Shown in pieces: positions 33,701-41,466 of a stretch of 43,410 nucleotides of DNA. Made by a program: the position numbers and the translations under genes. The notes under the pieces are model-generated. The model did no database searches and was not told the DNA's origin. It was given only the letters and a program-made list of their open reading frames with translations. How positions within the stretch are numbered: position 1 is the first letter of the stretch; each line of letters begins with the position of its first letter. Source of the DNA: JBATTK01 sp049670505 (GTDB lineage Bacteria > Bacteroidota > Bacteroidia > Flavobacteriales > Flavobacteriaceae); NCBI GenBank assembly GCA_049670505.1, contig JBATTK010000064.1, positions 1 through 43,410 on the forward strand, given 5' to 3'.

Positions 33701-36433
33701 TACTTCTATAGAGGCATCGTCCCCTGGACCAAAACAATAATCCACTGGACCTAAAGAAATTGTTGGTGCTTCTACTTCGGTAAGGGGAAACATAACGGAA
33801 AAGGTACATCCTTCGGAATCGATTACGGTCAATGTATAGGTACCCACTTCGGTAAGGTTACCGAATACGCGTCCGCTTTTAGGCCCTTGGGTTAAACCTG
33901 AAGGCCAGTCCAATTGGTATCTATAGCCGCCAAAGCCATCACTGGCCGTTGCTCGTACCCTACCAATATTATTGTTCTGACAACTCATTGGTGTTACGTC
34001 GGCTACAACCGCTAAGGGGTTGGGGGCCAATTCCACATCAAAGGAAGCGGTGGCCACACAATTGGTATCGTTATCCGTGACCGTTATTTCGTAGGTACCT
34101 GCACCCAATCCGGTTACAGGAATTTCAAGGTCACTACTGGTGCCACTAAGTGCGGTTCCCGAAATGGTATAATCATAATCCGTGGCAAACCCATCTATGA
34201 TAAATGCCCCGAAACCATCGGTTTCACCGGGACATACCCTTCTATCCCCTCCGGATTTCACACGGGCCCTAATGGTGCTTTCCACAACCGGAATATAGCT
34301 TTCCTCGTACTGGCAATTGTTTGCGTCGGTAATTCTAAAGGTATAATTGGTTCCTGAAATAAGGCCGGTAAATACATTGATCGTACCATTATCTACAGGA
34401 GTCGGACTTATGATTTCGTAGCGGTCAATTGCTGCGTTGGCCGTTGGTGTCAGGGTTACATCCACAGTACTGGCCGCACAGTCAATATTGCTTAAGGCAA
34501 AATCTAGATTTGTAGGAGGGTCTATGCTATTTATAGTCCTAGGTGTTAACTCCCGGACACAAGAAGGATTGGCCGTATCTCTAAGAGAGGCGGTATAGGT
34601 ACCGGGCAATAATCCGTTAAAGGTAGGACTTGGCCCAAAATTGACCCCATCAATACTATACTCATAAGAACCCGATCCCCCTGTAGCTCCCTGAACTTCT
34701 ATAACGCCGCCTGCGGTACCACCGCCTACCAAACAGCTTTGATCTGCAATTTTCACCGCATTTCCGTCCACTCCATTATCATTGGTCACCGTAATTATCG
34801 GAGGTGATAACTCTAGTATACAATCATTAGCCCCCAATTGATAACGTACCTGAATACGGTCATAGTCGTCCGCAGCTACGGATAAGGAGGAACTTGGGCT
34901 CCATGCATCGCCAGAATCCGCTCTGAAGGACAAGGTATATCCTTTTGCATCTATCACGTTGAATTCCAGTCGGGCACCCCCATTGGTACAGGTACCGTCT
35001 ACCCCGGATACGGTAACATCCGGAGGTGTAATTTCTTCTACCGAATCCGATACCGTAATACTACATCCGTTGGCATCGGTTATGGTAAATTCATAGGTAT
35101 CGGGGCTAGTCACCGGATAGGTATCCGTTCCAGCGGTTAGATTATAGGTGGTAGCATCTCCGCTAACGGTGTATGTATAGGGAGGTGTACCTGTACCATT
35201 GGAAACGTTTAGTGTAATATCCACGCTGTTTATACCGCAGGCCGCACTCAAACTTGTGGTATGTTCCGCAGTAGCCTGTATCTGGGTGATACCATTACCA
35301 ATGACTATGGGGTTTCCAGAGGTATCAACATCTTCTTGTGGGGGAGGAATACCTAAAGTGGGATCACCTGAACATTGTGGTGTTTCTACCTGTACCGAGT
35401 AGGTGCCAAAAGCCACGGCGGAGAAGGTATGGGAGTTGCTTCCAATAAAGGAGGTAAATTCCTGTGCATTGCCGCTATCATCCAATAAGGTATACCTATA
35501 AGGACCAGGTACATTGTTTGCCGTAACCGTAATACTTCCGGTTTCTCCAAAACAAACGGCATCCGTAAAAGTAACATCAATATCTATGTCCTGTTGATCT
35601 ATGGTAATTGTATCATAAGGATATTCACAAGCGCCAGGAGTACTTTGGAGTCTGGCAAGCATATTGTAATCGCCAGGCAACAGTCCGCTAAAAACGGGAG
35701 AGGTTTGCCAACTGGTACCTCCATCAATACTATATTCATAGGCACTTGATAAACCAAGCAATTGTATTCTTCCCGGCACCCCGCATATAAAATCGCGGGT
35801 ATCGGAATTTAGGGTAATAGAACTCTTCTTTACTTTAAAATAGTAAAATGGGGCACCACCTCCCGCAGATACACTTACCCTGAACTCCGCTCCCGTAGCG
35901 GCCGATATGGTTAAAGGGTCTAAGTTGAACGTAGCCGAGGTATTGACCGTTGACCATGTTCCGGTACAGGTATTGGATGGAGAGATATCCGTTTCAGGAC
36001 ATTGACTATCGATATCACATCCCGTTCCCGGACTTAGGCGTTGCCATGTATAATTACTATGGGTGCCCTGAACCGTGATGGCCCGGGCATCAAAATCCCC
36101 GCAAAGATTAAAACGGGCCAAAGTACTACCGTCGTTCGTACAAGCGACTTCTTCATCGGCCCCTTGTATGATCGTCATAAACATAGCGGCACTGACCGTC
36201 GCATCCGTTTCAGTTGTTTCGGTACTATTTTTGGTTTCAGTGGAAACACCCGAAGTTTTAATTACTTCGTCAACAAGGGAAACATCGGACTTTGAAATTT
36301 TCTCTTCAACTGCCGAAGCAACCTCACTGATCAACTCGTAAACTTTGGTATTTGCTATAGCCGAAGTACATACTACTGAAAATAAAATCAATAGCACAGC
36401 ATACAAGAGATGCTTAGGTTTTTTTGGGAGCAT
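27725..36433 (-). CDS. Giant SprB-repeat surface protein with type B T9SS sorting domain
   Basis: A 2902-residue protein. A signal peptide (HLLYAVLLILFSVVCTSAIA) is followed by an Asp/Glu/Ser-rich N-terminal region. Then come roughly two dozen repeats of 80-110 residues, each with a VSCNGEADGSITI-like start and a GIYEVLVKDDNGC-like end; they match SprB repeats and related Ig-like units. The last 85 residues, LEIPNFFTPNGDNENDVFFP to YVGHFTLYR, are the gliding-motility-associated C-terminal domain (T9SS type B), which directs secretion across the outer membrane. SprB is the mobile adhesin of Flavobacterium gliding; this relative may serve gliding, adhesion or biofilm. Paired cysteines recur per repeat. 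One clean frame over 8.7 kb. Confidence 0.92.
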   Translation of the reverse strand: MLPKKPKHLLYAVLLILFSVVCTSAIANTKVYELISEVASAVEEKISKSDVSLVDEVIKTSGVSTETKNSTETTETDATVSAAMFMTIIQGADEEVACTNDGSTLARFNLCGDFDARAITVQGTHSNYTWQRLSPGTGCDIDSQCPETDISPSNTCTGTWSTVNTSATFNLDPLTISAATGAEFRVSVSAGGGAPFYYFKVKKSSITLNSDTRDFICGVPGRIQLLGLSSAYEYSIDGGTSWQTSPVFSGLLPGDYNMLARLQSTPGACEYPYDTITIDQQDIDIDVTFTDAVCFGETGSITVTANNVPGPYRYTLLDDSGNAQEFTSFIGSNSHTFSAVAFGTYSVQVETPQCSGDPTLGIPPPQEDVDTSGNPIVIGNGITQIQATAEHTTSLSAACGINSVDITLNVSNGTGTPPYTYTVSGDATTYNLTAGTDTYPVTSPDTYEFTITDANGCSITVSDSVEEITPPDVTVSGVDGTCTNGGARLEFNVIDAKGYTLSFRADSGDAWSPSSSLSVAADDYDRIQVRYQLGANDCILELSPPIITVTNDNGVDGNAVKIADQSCLVGGGTAGGVIEVQGATGGSGSYEYSIDGVNFGPSPTFNGLLPGTYTASLRDTANPSCVRELTPRTINSIDPPTNLDFALSNIDCAASTVDVTLTPTANAAIDRYEIISPTPVDNGTINVFTGLISGTNYTFRITDANNCQYEESYIPVVESTIRARVKSGGDRRVCPGETDGFGAFIIDGFATDYDYTISGTALSGTSSDLEIPVTGLGAGTYEITVTDNDTNCVATASFDVELAPNPLAVVADVTPMSCQNNNIGRVRATASDGFGGYRYQLDWPSGLTQGPKSGRVFGNLTEVGTYTLTVIDSEGCTFSVMFPLTEVEAPTISLGPVDYCFGPGDDASIEVSSSVGTAPIGTHEYRINGGALQASPVFSGLVPGTYTIEVVDGNSCTDDIQVTIPPQVQVNLSLVTEIPCGGNGEMRININGGDISTLSGTLYTIYLDGNPVTGHTGVPLPSNPFSYNVPLGQDGDYTVEVTDNNGCTNISPPLTFTPPASITATENIVGPSCGDANSGYVEIIPDVSSGTPPFQVAFAPAGILVDDPFNPDPSGTYNYSSQTIYSGLPSGTYEYIVKDARNCTTGVQSITVSPDTTDPPQTTVSPLGATCNSGVLSGGIRIDAIVDGVPNFTIIIEDNFGNEIVRRDNVSLADLPLDINDPLLIEGNYTVITLDSRGCIDLDAVSIDSSDLDIVPDTTAPLVCDRGNLPQCVDIVGGVGPFEIRLVTDPPSAFVTPNGGARRHCFGNLVPGATYTVEVRDTSTNCIALETIDIPDGPNPINVALSIDNANCNGDDVELAYVITGATGPFDIVIRNLDTGAIVTDVTGSATTTDTFLVPQGPYAISVIDDATDCTGGDTVEATLDMPRVDVIDNQNANCNELGQLTVRGSGGTPYPPSGPGSLPDGSPYEYAFVDAATIPNAGDYGTATTVFLPGSLAPGTAYDIWVRDSRGCEFMTSATIVQLNPDLPIPTINVNNQCITGTPPSSFTITVTMPANVDNPTFTLGGETQIPIYNPSNPTTATFSVPSIGIYDVYVVDADGCDVETTAEVFQILSASGSFSTDPTCEDPDGTITVIANGGSGDFTYILDGTDFNGNNVNITDPDSDGIFPGMLPGDYEVLVRDNNVTGGIPPLPCEFLVENIISLAPVEPVIQDAGANDVSCNGLGDGSINVLLQPGTDADGIQEFNLYVGTLPLPGTATPTVTNTSGSFGSLGPNTYVVEVVTDKGCVDQEEVTIADPPVFEISWPAVTFACQPGANLFSTALVSTQIDSPGNGAPYSYRLDPSDSYQSSGDFEIVDNGSAQTITVYAIDANGCESQFTRTIAPPTDVTAIITQIEPMNCADPERIRIDVTGTTNFTVEDQGTSIAAVTNQMVSGASFVVFDLPMVAGEYRLQINDNGGCTYPIAVYTVNEPTPPTVIISEAQRVRCSTPTTPGSDGELFIDVSNYSGSYQYEVFSVDASGTETSTGRTGGLNTSTNPERITGLPGGNYSVHITSDDNPQCPAVSNAATIRTPIPLSVSAVALQEAGCSNDFGQIEATGFGGWISPTTPYQYQLRIDDGSGTYPTIVEAFRTNGLFENLPFGDYQVEVQDEEGCPATFTVSVVETIEIQAEIREPSGLVCPGDNNAVLEVYDPRTGDAVTATQGVSGGVPGAGYKLRLLYLNSCTLDATGNLDIRETGGWQDPFIFIGSSGGTIGAGCYAIEVESGFGCRHFTQPYEVIAPPPLLPNLDLVQVPGCGGDGIMRLRVENGDTDPSVVYEYMRNDGSGSWQDMDEDGNTAVTLFRPEDANAYIFLVREKGSACAPIASDGVTLTDATDVTLIVGTPDDITCANEFDGRIEYTAVQGLGTYEFTLYEGDPGTDAYNPNPGATVIDVRTEDGAFEGLSPSDDYYVGVTSGTSGCQSVSRRLAITSPAPIVVNPTSSPVSCNGEADGSITIEVTSGGVGLLQFAIEPNFDEFFSDSDTPGVFTFDELEAGIYEVLVKDDNGCSEKRTIEVMEPTELQSSFTSTPETCIGFADGTAQLTITGGTPFEDPATGAQYYETSLNSSDDANFVRNDNLFFDNLQGDETYVIFIRDANGCPSNVVIPIEIGVDLTATAIPQYGCDGIFPNSTVSVEMQDTSLIPDLLFYLEDNNSTEPTLTEAERINLADTERAWGDLPPSDYTVHIYHSNGCSNFVEFTIDAYEPLELTAEKTGPNEITAIAQGGFGGYEYFFQGESTGDVNVYNLNEDASVTIRVVDQNGCVASITIPFDFDGMLEIPNFFTPNGDNENDVFFPRNREFFPNIEVKIYDRYGRVVAELNQVSAWDGTYEGNELPSGDYWYVVNANDADKQQYVGHFTLYR

Positions 36434-36571
36434 AGGTTAAGTCGTATTTTTAGAAGAATAAGCGTGATTTGGGATCAGATTTATTCTCTAGAGTAATTGT
36501 TTATACTTATATTTTCTCGTTATATTTAAGCCTGATAGGGCTACCTTAATTTATTATCCTAACGTAAATAT

Positions 36572-37693
36572 ATGAAATATAGTATTATACTCCTTTATTT
36601 TTTCGTTATAGCGTTCAATTATTCTTGCGCTCAGAAAGCTGATAATGAGATACATACTCCTGAAAAATCTATTTTTTCAGCAGTGCTTTTCGTCGATCAA
36701 CTACAGATTCCATGGGGCATGGCCTTCTTACCGGATGGTAGTCTATTGATTACAGAAAAAAGTGGGGAAATCATCCATTTTAAAGATGGAAAAAAAGTAG
36801 ATATAGGCAATGTTCCCGAGGTATATGTAAGAGGTCAGGGCGGGTTGTTGGATATAGAGCTTCATCCGGATTATGCGACCAATGGATGGCTCTATATTTC
36901 CTATGCTTCATCCGAGGGTGAAGAAAAAGGTGGACATACCGCTATAATGAGAGCCCAGCTAAGAAATAATGAATTGACCAACAAGGAGTTACTATACAAA
37001 GCTTCACCCAACACTACAAAAGGGCAACATTTTGGTTCCCGTATAGAATTTGACCATGAAGGGTATCTATATTTTTCTATCGGGGAGCGAGGCGCCCGGG
37101 AGGTGAATCCCCAAGATATTACCCGTGATGGAGGAAAAATTTATCGTTTGCATGATGATGGAAGGATACCTTCGGACAACCCTTTCGTTAATGAATCAGG
37201 TGCCAAAACTGCCATTTACAGCTATGGCCATAGAAATCCGCAAGGATTGATAAAACATCCCGAAACCGGAAGATTATGGGATCATGAACATGGGCCTCGA
37301 GGTGGGGATGAAATCAATATTATAGCTAAAGGAGCAAACTATGGATGGCCCGTAATTACCTATGGTATCAACTATAGTGGCACTACTATTACCGATAAAA
37401 CCGAAATGCCCGGCATGGAACAGCCTATCTACTATTGGGTACCCTCCATAGCGCCTAGTGGAATGGCTTTTGTGACTTCGGACAAATATCCGGAATGGAA
37501 GGGGAGTCTATTGGTAGGTTCTTTGGTCTTTCAGTACTTGGAACGGTTGGAACTAAAGGACAACAAGGTAACATATAGAGAAAAACTGCTAGCGGATGTA
37601 GGTAGGGTACGCGATGTAAAACAAGGACCCGATGGTTTTATTTATGTAGCGGTAGAAGGCAAAGGAATCTATAAATTGGTGCCTAAGAAATAA
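36572..37693 (+). CDS. PQQ-dependent sugar dehydrogenase (Gdh/sorbosone dehydrogenase family)
   Basis: A 373-residue six-bladed beta-propeller. The export signal ends FNYSCAQK, so it is probably a lipoprotein. Family motifs: LQIPWGMAFLPDGSLLITEK, GQGGLLDIELHPDYATNGWL, AIYSYGHRNPQGLIKHPETG, LWDHEHGPRGGDEINIIAKG and the C-terminal GRVRDVKQGPDGFIYVA. These build the PQQ and Ca2+ sites of soluble glucose dehydrogenase and YliI/Asd-like aldose dehydrogenases. It would oxidise aldoses in the periplasm; PQQ would be imported since no synthesis gene is seen. It is divergent from the adhesin gene across a 138-bp promoter region. Confidence 0.9.
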   Translation: MKYSIILLYFFVIAFNYSCAQKADNEIHTPEKSIFSAVLFVDQLQIPWGMAFLPDGSLLITEKSGEIIHFKDGKKVDIGNVPEVYVRGQGGLLDIELHPDYATNGWLYISYASSEGEEKGGHTAIMRAQLRNNELTNKELLYKASPNTTKGQHFGSRIEFDHEGYLYFSIGERGAREVNPQDITRDGGKIYRLHDDGRIPSDNPFVNESGAKTAIYSYGHRNPQGLIKHPETGRLWDHEHGPRGGDEINIIAKGANYGWPVITYGINYSGTTITDKTEMPGMEQPIYYWVPSIAPSGMAFVTSDKYPEWKGSLLVGSLVFQYLERLELKDNKVTYREKLLADVGRVRDVKQGPDGFIYVAVEGKGIYKLVPKK

Positions 37694-37778
37694 TAGTAAT
37701 ACCTCCCTAATTCCTGGGGCAATGCTTCGGACAAGATGGTCATAGAACAGGAAGTGGCGACCGTAAGGGTGGAGTAAA

Positions 37779-38597
37779 CTATTTTTCCCGGGCGTCCAGG
37801 GCCTTTTTTACCGAACCATACTTTTTTAGAAGTTCCTCGGCCTCCTTATAATCCACCTGTAATTCCTCAACCAGGTATCGGGCACCACGATCCACCAATT
37901 TGTTATTGTTCAGTTGCATATTCACCATTTTATTCCCCTTTACCCTACCGATCTTGATCATTAGGGCCGTAGAAATCATATTCAACACCAATTTTTGCGA
38001 CGTTCCACTTTTCATACGGGTGCTTCCGGTGATAAATTCCGGTCCAACATTTACCTCAATAGGAATATCTACTACCTGGGATAAGGGTGAATTTGGGTTA
38101 TTAGTAATACAGGCCGTTAACAGACCGTGGCTTCCCGCATCGTTAACACCTCCTATAACGTAGGGTGTGGTACCGGAGGCGGCTATGCCTATTACGGTAT
38201 CCTTACTAGAAATATCAAAAGCCTTCAGATCTTTCCACGCCTGTTTCATATCGTCCTCTGCAAACTCTACGGCCTTCCTTATGGCGGAATCCCCTCCGGC
38301 AATTAAGCCGATCACCCTATCATGGGGCATTCCATAGGTCGGCGGAATTTCCGAAGCATCCAAGACCCCCAACCTTCCGCTGGTACCGGCACCTATATAG
38401 AAAAGTCGTCCCCCCGTATTAAAACGTTCCACCAAGGCATCTACCAATGTGGTTATCGTAGGAATGGTCAAAGCAACGGCATCTGCCACTTTTTGATCTT
38501 CCCTGTTCATATTTTCAAGAATGGACAAGGTATCCATATGTTCTAGGCCATCATAATTTGATGGTTGTTCAGTAATCCTATTTTGCTTTTTCCACAT
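37779..38597 (-). CDS. murQ: N-acetylmuramic acid 6-phosphate etherase
   Basis: A 272-residue SIS-domain enzyme, the usual length in Bacteroidota. Motifs: RITEQPSNYDGLEHMDTLSI, GGRLFYIGAGTSGRLGVLDA, SEIPPTYGMP with the active-site glutamate, GIAASGTTPYVIGGV, and GSTRMKSGTSQKLVLNMIS. It cleaves the D-lactyl ether of MurNAc-6-phosphate, giving GlcNAc-6-phosphate for NagA/NagB. It is encoded 3 bp behind the DeoR-type regulator in one operon, divergent from the GlcN6P deaminase gene, so the locus handles peptidoglycan amino sugars. Confidence 0.94.
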   Translation of the reverse strand: MWKKQNRITEQPSNYDGLEHMDTLSILENMNREDQKVADAVALTIPTITTLVDALVERFNTGGRLFYIGAGTSGRLGVLDASEIPPTYGMPHDRVIGLIAGGDSAIRKAVEFAEDDMKQAWKDLKAFDISSKDTVIGIAASGTTPYVIGGVNDAGSHGLLTACITNNPNSPLSQVVDIPIEVNVGPEFITGSTRMKSGTSQKLVLNMISTALMIKIGRVKGNKMVNMQLNNNKLVDRGARYLVEELQVDYKEAEELLKKYGSVKKALDAREK

Positions 38598-38600
38598 ACT

Positions 38601-39350
38601 TTAAAGCAGTTGTAAATTTTGTTTTTTAAAAGAGGTCAAAAGATCATTGTCAGGACTTAACTCCGTAATCAATACATCTATTGCATTTAAATCACAAGTT
38701 TTATACCGCTGGCTAGAGTTTAATTTTTCTGAGATGGACAAAAGTACAGTTTTTTTTGAAGCGGCAATAATAGCTCTTTTCACCTGTACCACATCCCAGT
38801 CGAATTCCGTAAGGCCATCAACGGGATCTAAGTAACCCGTACCTATGAAACCTAGATCAAACTTAACTTGTGAGATATTTTGTATGGCAGCTGCATCTAT
38901 GGTTATTTGCGCTTGTTTGGATAGCTTACCGCCGATAAAAATTACCTCAACATTAGGCTTTCCCATTAACTGCATAGCAACGGGAAGACTTGGGGTAAAA
39001 CAAGTAAGCTTTAATCGGGGGGGCAATAATTTTGCGAGCTCCAAATTGGTAGTTCCCCCGCTAAGCACAATTACCTGACCATCTTTGAGCAGGCTTGTTG
39101 CCTTTTTCGCTATCAAGGATTTTTCTTCTAGGGAATAAATGTGTTGTTCCTGAAAATTGTAACTATCAAAACCTAACGAAATTGCTCCCCCATGGACCTT
39201 TTTAAGCTTCTTTGTGGTATGAAGTTCTTTAATGTCCCTTCTTACAGTATCTACGGATACTTTTAAAAGTTCGGCAATATCAGTAAGTAATACCCTACTA
39301 TGTATTCTAACTTCATTCAATATAAACTGATGACGTTCTTCTTTTAGCAT
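38601..39350 (-). CDS. DeoR/GlpR-family regulator of the amino-sugar locus
   Basis: A 249-residue protein. The N-terminal DeoR HTH is clear (ILNEVRIHSRVLLTDIAELL, VSVDTVRRDIKELHTTKKLK KVHGGA). A sugar-phosphate-sensing domain of the ISOCOT fold follows (VIVLSGGTTNLELAKLLPP, FIGTGYLDPVDGLTEFDWD VVQVKR AI, KTVLLSISEKLNSSQRYKT). Members usually repress until a phosphosugar binds; here GlcN6P or MurNAc6P is likely from context. It is cotranscribed with murQ and divergent from the NagB fusion. The inverted repeat at 39440-39476 is its probable operator. Confidence 0.9.
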   Translation of the reverse strand: MLKEERHQFILNEVRIHSRVLLTDIAELLKVSVDTVRRDIKELHTTKKLKKVHGGAISLGFDSYNFQEQHIYSLEEKSLIAKKATSLLKDGQVIVLSGGTTNLELAKLLPPRLKLTCFTPSLPVAMQLMGKPNVEVIFIGGKLSKQAQITIDAAAIQNISQVKFDLGFIGTGYLDPVDGLTEFDWDVVQVKRAIIAASKKTVLLSISEKLNSSQRYKTCDLNAIDVLITELSPDNDLLTSFKKQNLQLL

Positions 39351-39439
39351 ATCACTACAAAAATAAACAAAAAGCTGTATTTGCCGTTTTTTATTGCATA
39401 AAAAAGCATTTTAACATTTTATTTGCAATTTTTTAAGCT

Positions 39440-39476
39440 AAAAAACAGCAAAAAAAAGCATGTTTTGCTGTTTTTT
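39440..39476. promoter_or_regulatory. Operator candidate between the DeoR gene and the NagB fusion
   Basis: AAAAAACAGCAAAA (39440-39453) and its exact complement (39463-39476) lie around nine bases. TAACTTTG follows at 39480-39487, a perfect match to the Bacteroidota -7 element TAnnTTTG, 29 bp before the ATG at 39517. A repressor on the repeat would cover the promoter. Confidence 0.6.
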
Positions 39477-39516
39477 GTATAACTTTGACAACATAGAGCA
39501 CTATAAACATATTTGA

Positions 39517-41442
39517 ATGGAAGAGAAATACCCGAGGATCTGGGCGGACCCGGAGTCTAGAAAGTTTGAAAAAATTGCGACTCAAACCTATCAAAACTCC
39601 GAAGAGGCATCTTTTTTTGTCGCCAATGAAATTGCGGATCTCATCAGGCAACGACAAAAACTGGGGCAAAGTGCCGTCCTTGGACTGGCAACGGGATCCA
39701 CACCTACTAAAGTGTACGATTTTCTCGTAAAATTCCACCGCGAGGAAGGCTTAAACTTTAAGAACGTAATCACCTTTAATTTGGATGAATACTTTCCTAT
39801 GGAATCGGACTCCATACATAGTTATGTCCGATTTATGAACGAGCATCTATTTGATCATATCGATATCCCCAAAAAGAACATCAATATTCCCGATGGCACC
39901 CTAGATCAGGAAAGCTTAAGGTCTTTTTGCGATACATACGAAAAAAAAATAGTCGATGCCGGTGGTATCGATATACAAATACTCGGAATTGGCAGAACCG
40001 GGCATATAGGGTTCAATGAACCGGGTTCTTCTATTACCAGCAAAACCAGATTAGTGCGTTTGGATAGGGTTACCCGATTGGATGCCGCCAGTGATTTCTT
40101 TGGACAAGAAAACGTTCCCACAAAAGCCATTACTATGGGAGTAGGTACTATTATGGAGGCTAAAAGGATTATACTCATGGCCTGGGGCGAGGGAAAATCG
40201 GAAATCATTAAACAAGCGGTAGAAGGTACTGTACGTGAAACCGTTCCGGCTACTTTCCTACAACATCACAACAATTGTGATTTCATATTGGATCTGGCCG
40301 CGGCCTCTTCCCTTACACGGATAAAGACCCCGTGGCTCGTAAGTGAATGTGAATGGAACGATAATCTTGTTAAGCAAGCTACTATATGGCTATCCGAAAA
40401 ATTGGACAAGGCCATATTAAAACTGACCAATGAGGATTACAGTGAATATGGAATGGGAAACCTTATAGCGGAAATTGGTTCCGCAGAACACATCAACCTT
40501 AAGGTTTTCAACCAACTACAAAAGACCATTACAGGTTGGCCCGGTGGCAAACCCAATGCCGATGACAGCAATAGGCCCGAGAGAAAAGCTCCTTTCCCCA
40601 AACGATCGCTCATTTTTAGTCCACACCCGGACGATGATGTAATTTCAATGGGGGGCACCTTATTGCGATTGGTGGATCAAGGACATGAAGTACATGTTGC
40701 CTATCAAACATCCGGTAATATAGCGGTATTTGACGATGAGGTCATCCGCTTCCTGGATTTTGCAACTGATATCCAAAAGGACAATGAAGCGCTACAACTA
40801 CAGTTCAAGAAAGTAAGGGAATTTTTAAGCAACAAAAAACCTGGACAGGTAGATAGTTCAGAAATCCAACGGTTCAAGGGCCTTATTCGTAAGGGAGAGG
40901 CCTTGTCTGCATGTCGTTATTGCGGAGTGGATGAAAAAAATGCACATTTTCAAAACCTACCATTTTATGAAACGGGAACCGTAAAGAAAAAGCCCTATTC
41001 CGACGCCGATATTAAAGTTACCTATGATTTGTTGAACAAAGTTAAACCGCATCAGATTTTTGCAGCGGGCGACCTTTCCGATCCCCACGGTACGCATAGG
41101 GTATGTCTCCAAATCATCTACAGCGCTTTAGATCAATTGGTACAGGACAAAGCAGATTGGATAAGCGATTGTTATGTGTGGTTATATCGTGGTGCATGGC
41201 AGGAATGGGATATTGCGGCTATGGAAATGGCCGTTCCTATTGGCCCTAAGGATATGTTCCGGAAGCGAAGTGCAATTTTTAAACATCAATCGCAAAAGGA
41301 CAGCGCTATGTTTCCCGGAAACGATGAGCGGGAGTTCTGGCAACGTGCCGAACAACGCAACAAGGAAACCGCCAGAAAATACAATGCCCTTGGAATGGCA
41401 GAATATGAAGCTATAGAAGGCTTTGTTCGCTATAAATTTTAA
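39517..41442 (+). CDS. nagB: Glucosamine-6-phosphate deaminase fused to a PIG-L (LmbE) domain
   Basis: A 641-residue protein of the long NagB form found in Bacteroidota. Residues about 20-290 are the deaminase: LGLATGSTPTKVYDFLVKFH, FNLDEYFPM with Asp90 (Asp72 in E. coli), and GIGRTGHIGFNEPGSSI. Where E. coli has D141-G-H143, this reads T-G-H, as I recall for other long forms. Residues about 365-641 are PIG-L: SPHPDDDVISMGGTLLRLVD with His370 and Asp372-373 as metal ligands, and DLSDPHGTHRVCLQI. NagB converts GlcN6P to fructose-6-phosphate and ammonia; the PIG-L part may deacetylate a sugar. It feeds from MurQ and opens toward the SusC gene. Confidence 0.93.
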   Translation: MEEKYPRIWADPESRKFEKIATQTYQNSEEASFFVANEIADLIRQRQKLGQSAVLGLATGSTPTKVYDFLVKFHREEGLNFKNVITFNLDEYFPMESDSIHSYVRFMNEHLFDHIDIPKKNINIPDGTLDQESLRSFCDTYEKKIVDAGGIDIQILGIGRTGHIGFNEPGSSITSKTRLVRLDRVTRLDAASDFFGQENVPTKAITMGVGTIMEAKRIILMAWGEGKSEIIKQAVEGTVRETVPATFLQHHNNCDFILDLAAASSLTRIKTPWLVSECEWNDNLVKQATIWLSEKLDKAILKLTNEDYSEYGMGNLIAEIGSAEHINLKVFNQLQKTITGWPGGKPNADDSNRPERKAPFPKRSLIFSPHPDDDVISMGGTLLRLVDQGHEVHVAYQTSGNIAVFDDEVIRFLDFATDIQKDNEALQLQFKKVREFLSNKKPGQVDSSEIQRFKGLIRKGEALSACRYCGVDEKNAHFQNLPFYETGTVKKKPYSDADIKVTYDLLNKVKPHQIFAAGDLSDPHGTHRVCLQIIYSALDQLVQDKADWISDCYVWLYRGAWQEWDIAAMEMAVPIGPKDMFRKRSAIFKHQSQKDSAMFPGNDEREFWQRAEQRNKETARKYNALGMAEYEAIEGFVRYKF

Positions 41443-41466
41443 TTATTAACTAAACTCAAACACTCT

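Noticed and set aside
28677..36341. Many plus-strand frames antisense to the giant adhesin gene
   Set aside because: All are shadows of an 8.7-kb intact frame with clear repeats, signal peptide and sorting domain.
39460..39487. Full sigma-A promoter with a -33 TTTG at standard spacing before the NagB fusion
   Set aside because: The -7 box is perfect, but the nearest TTTG upstream lies only about 12 bp away, shorter than usual. Only the -7 part is claimed.
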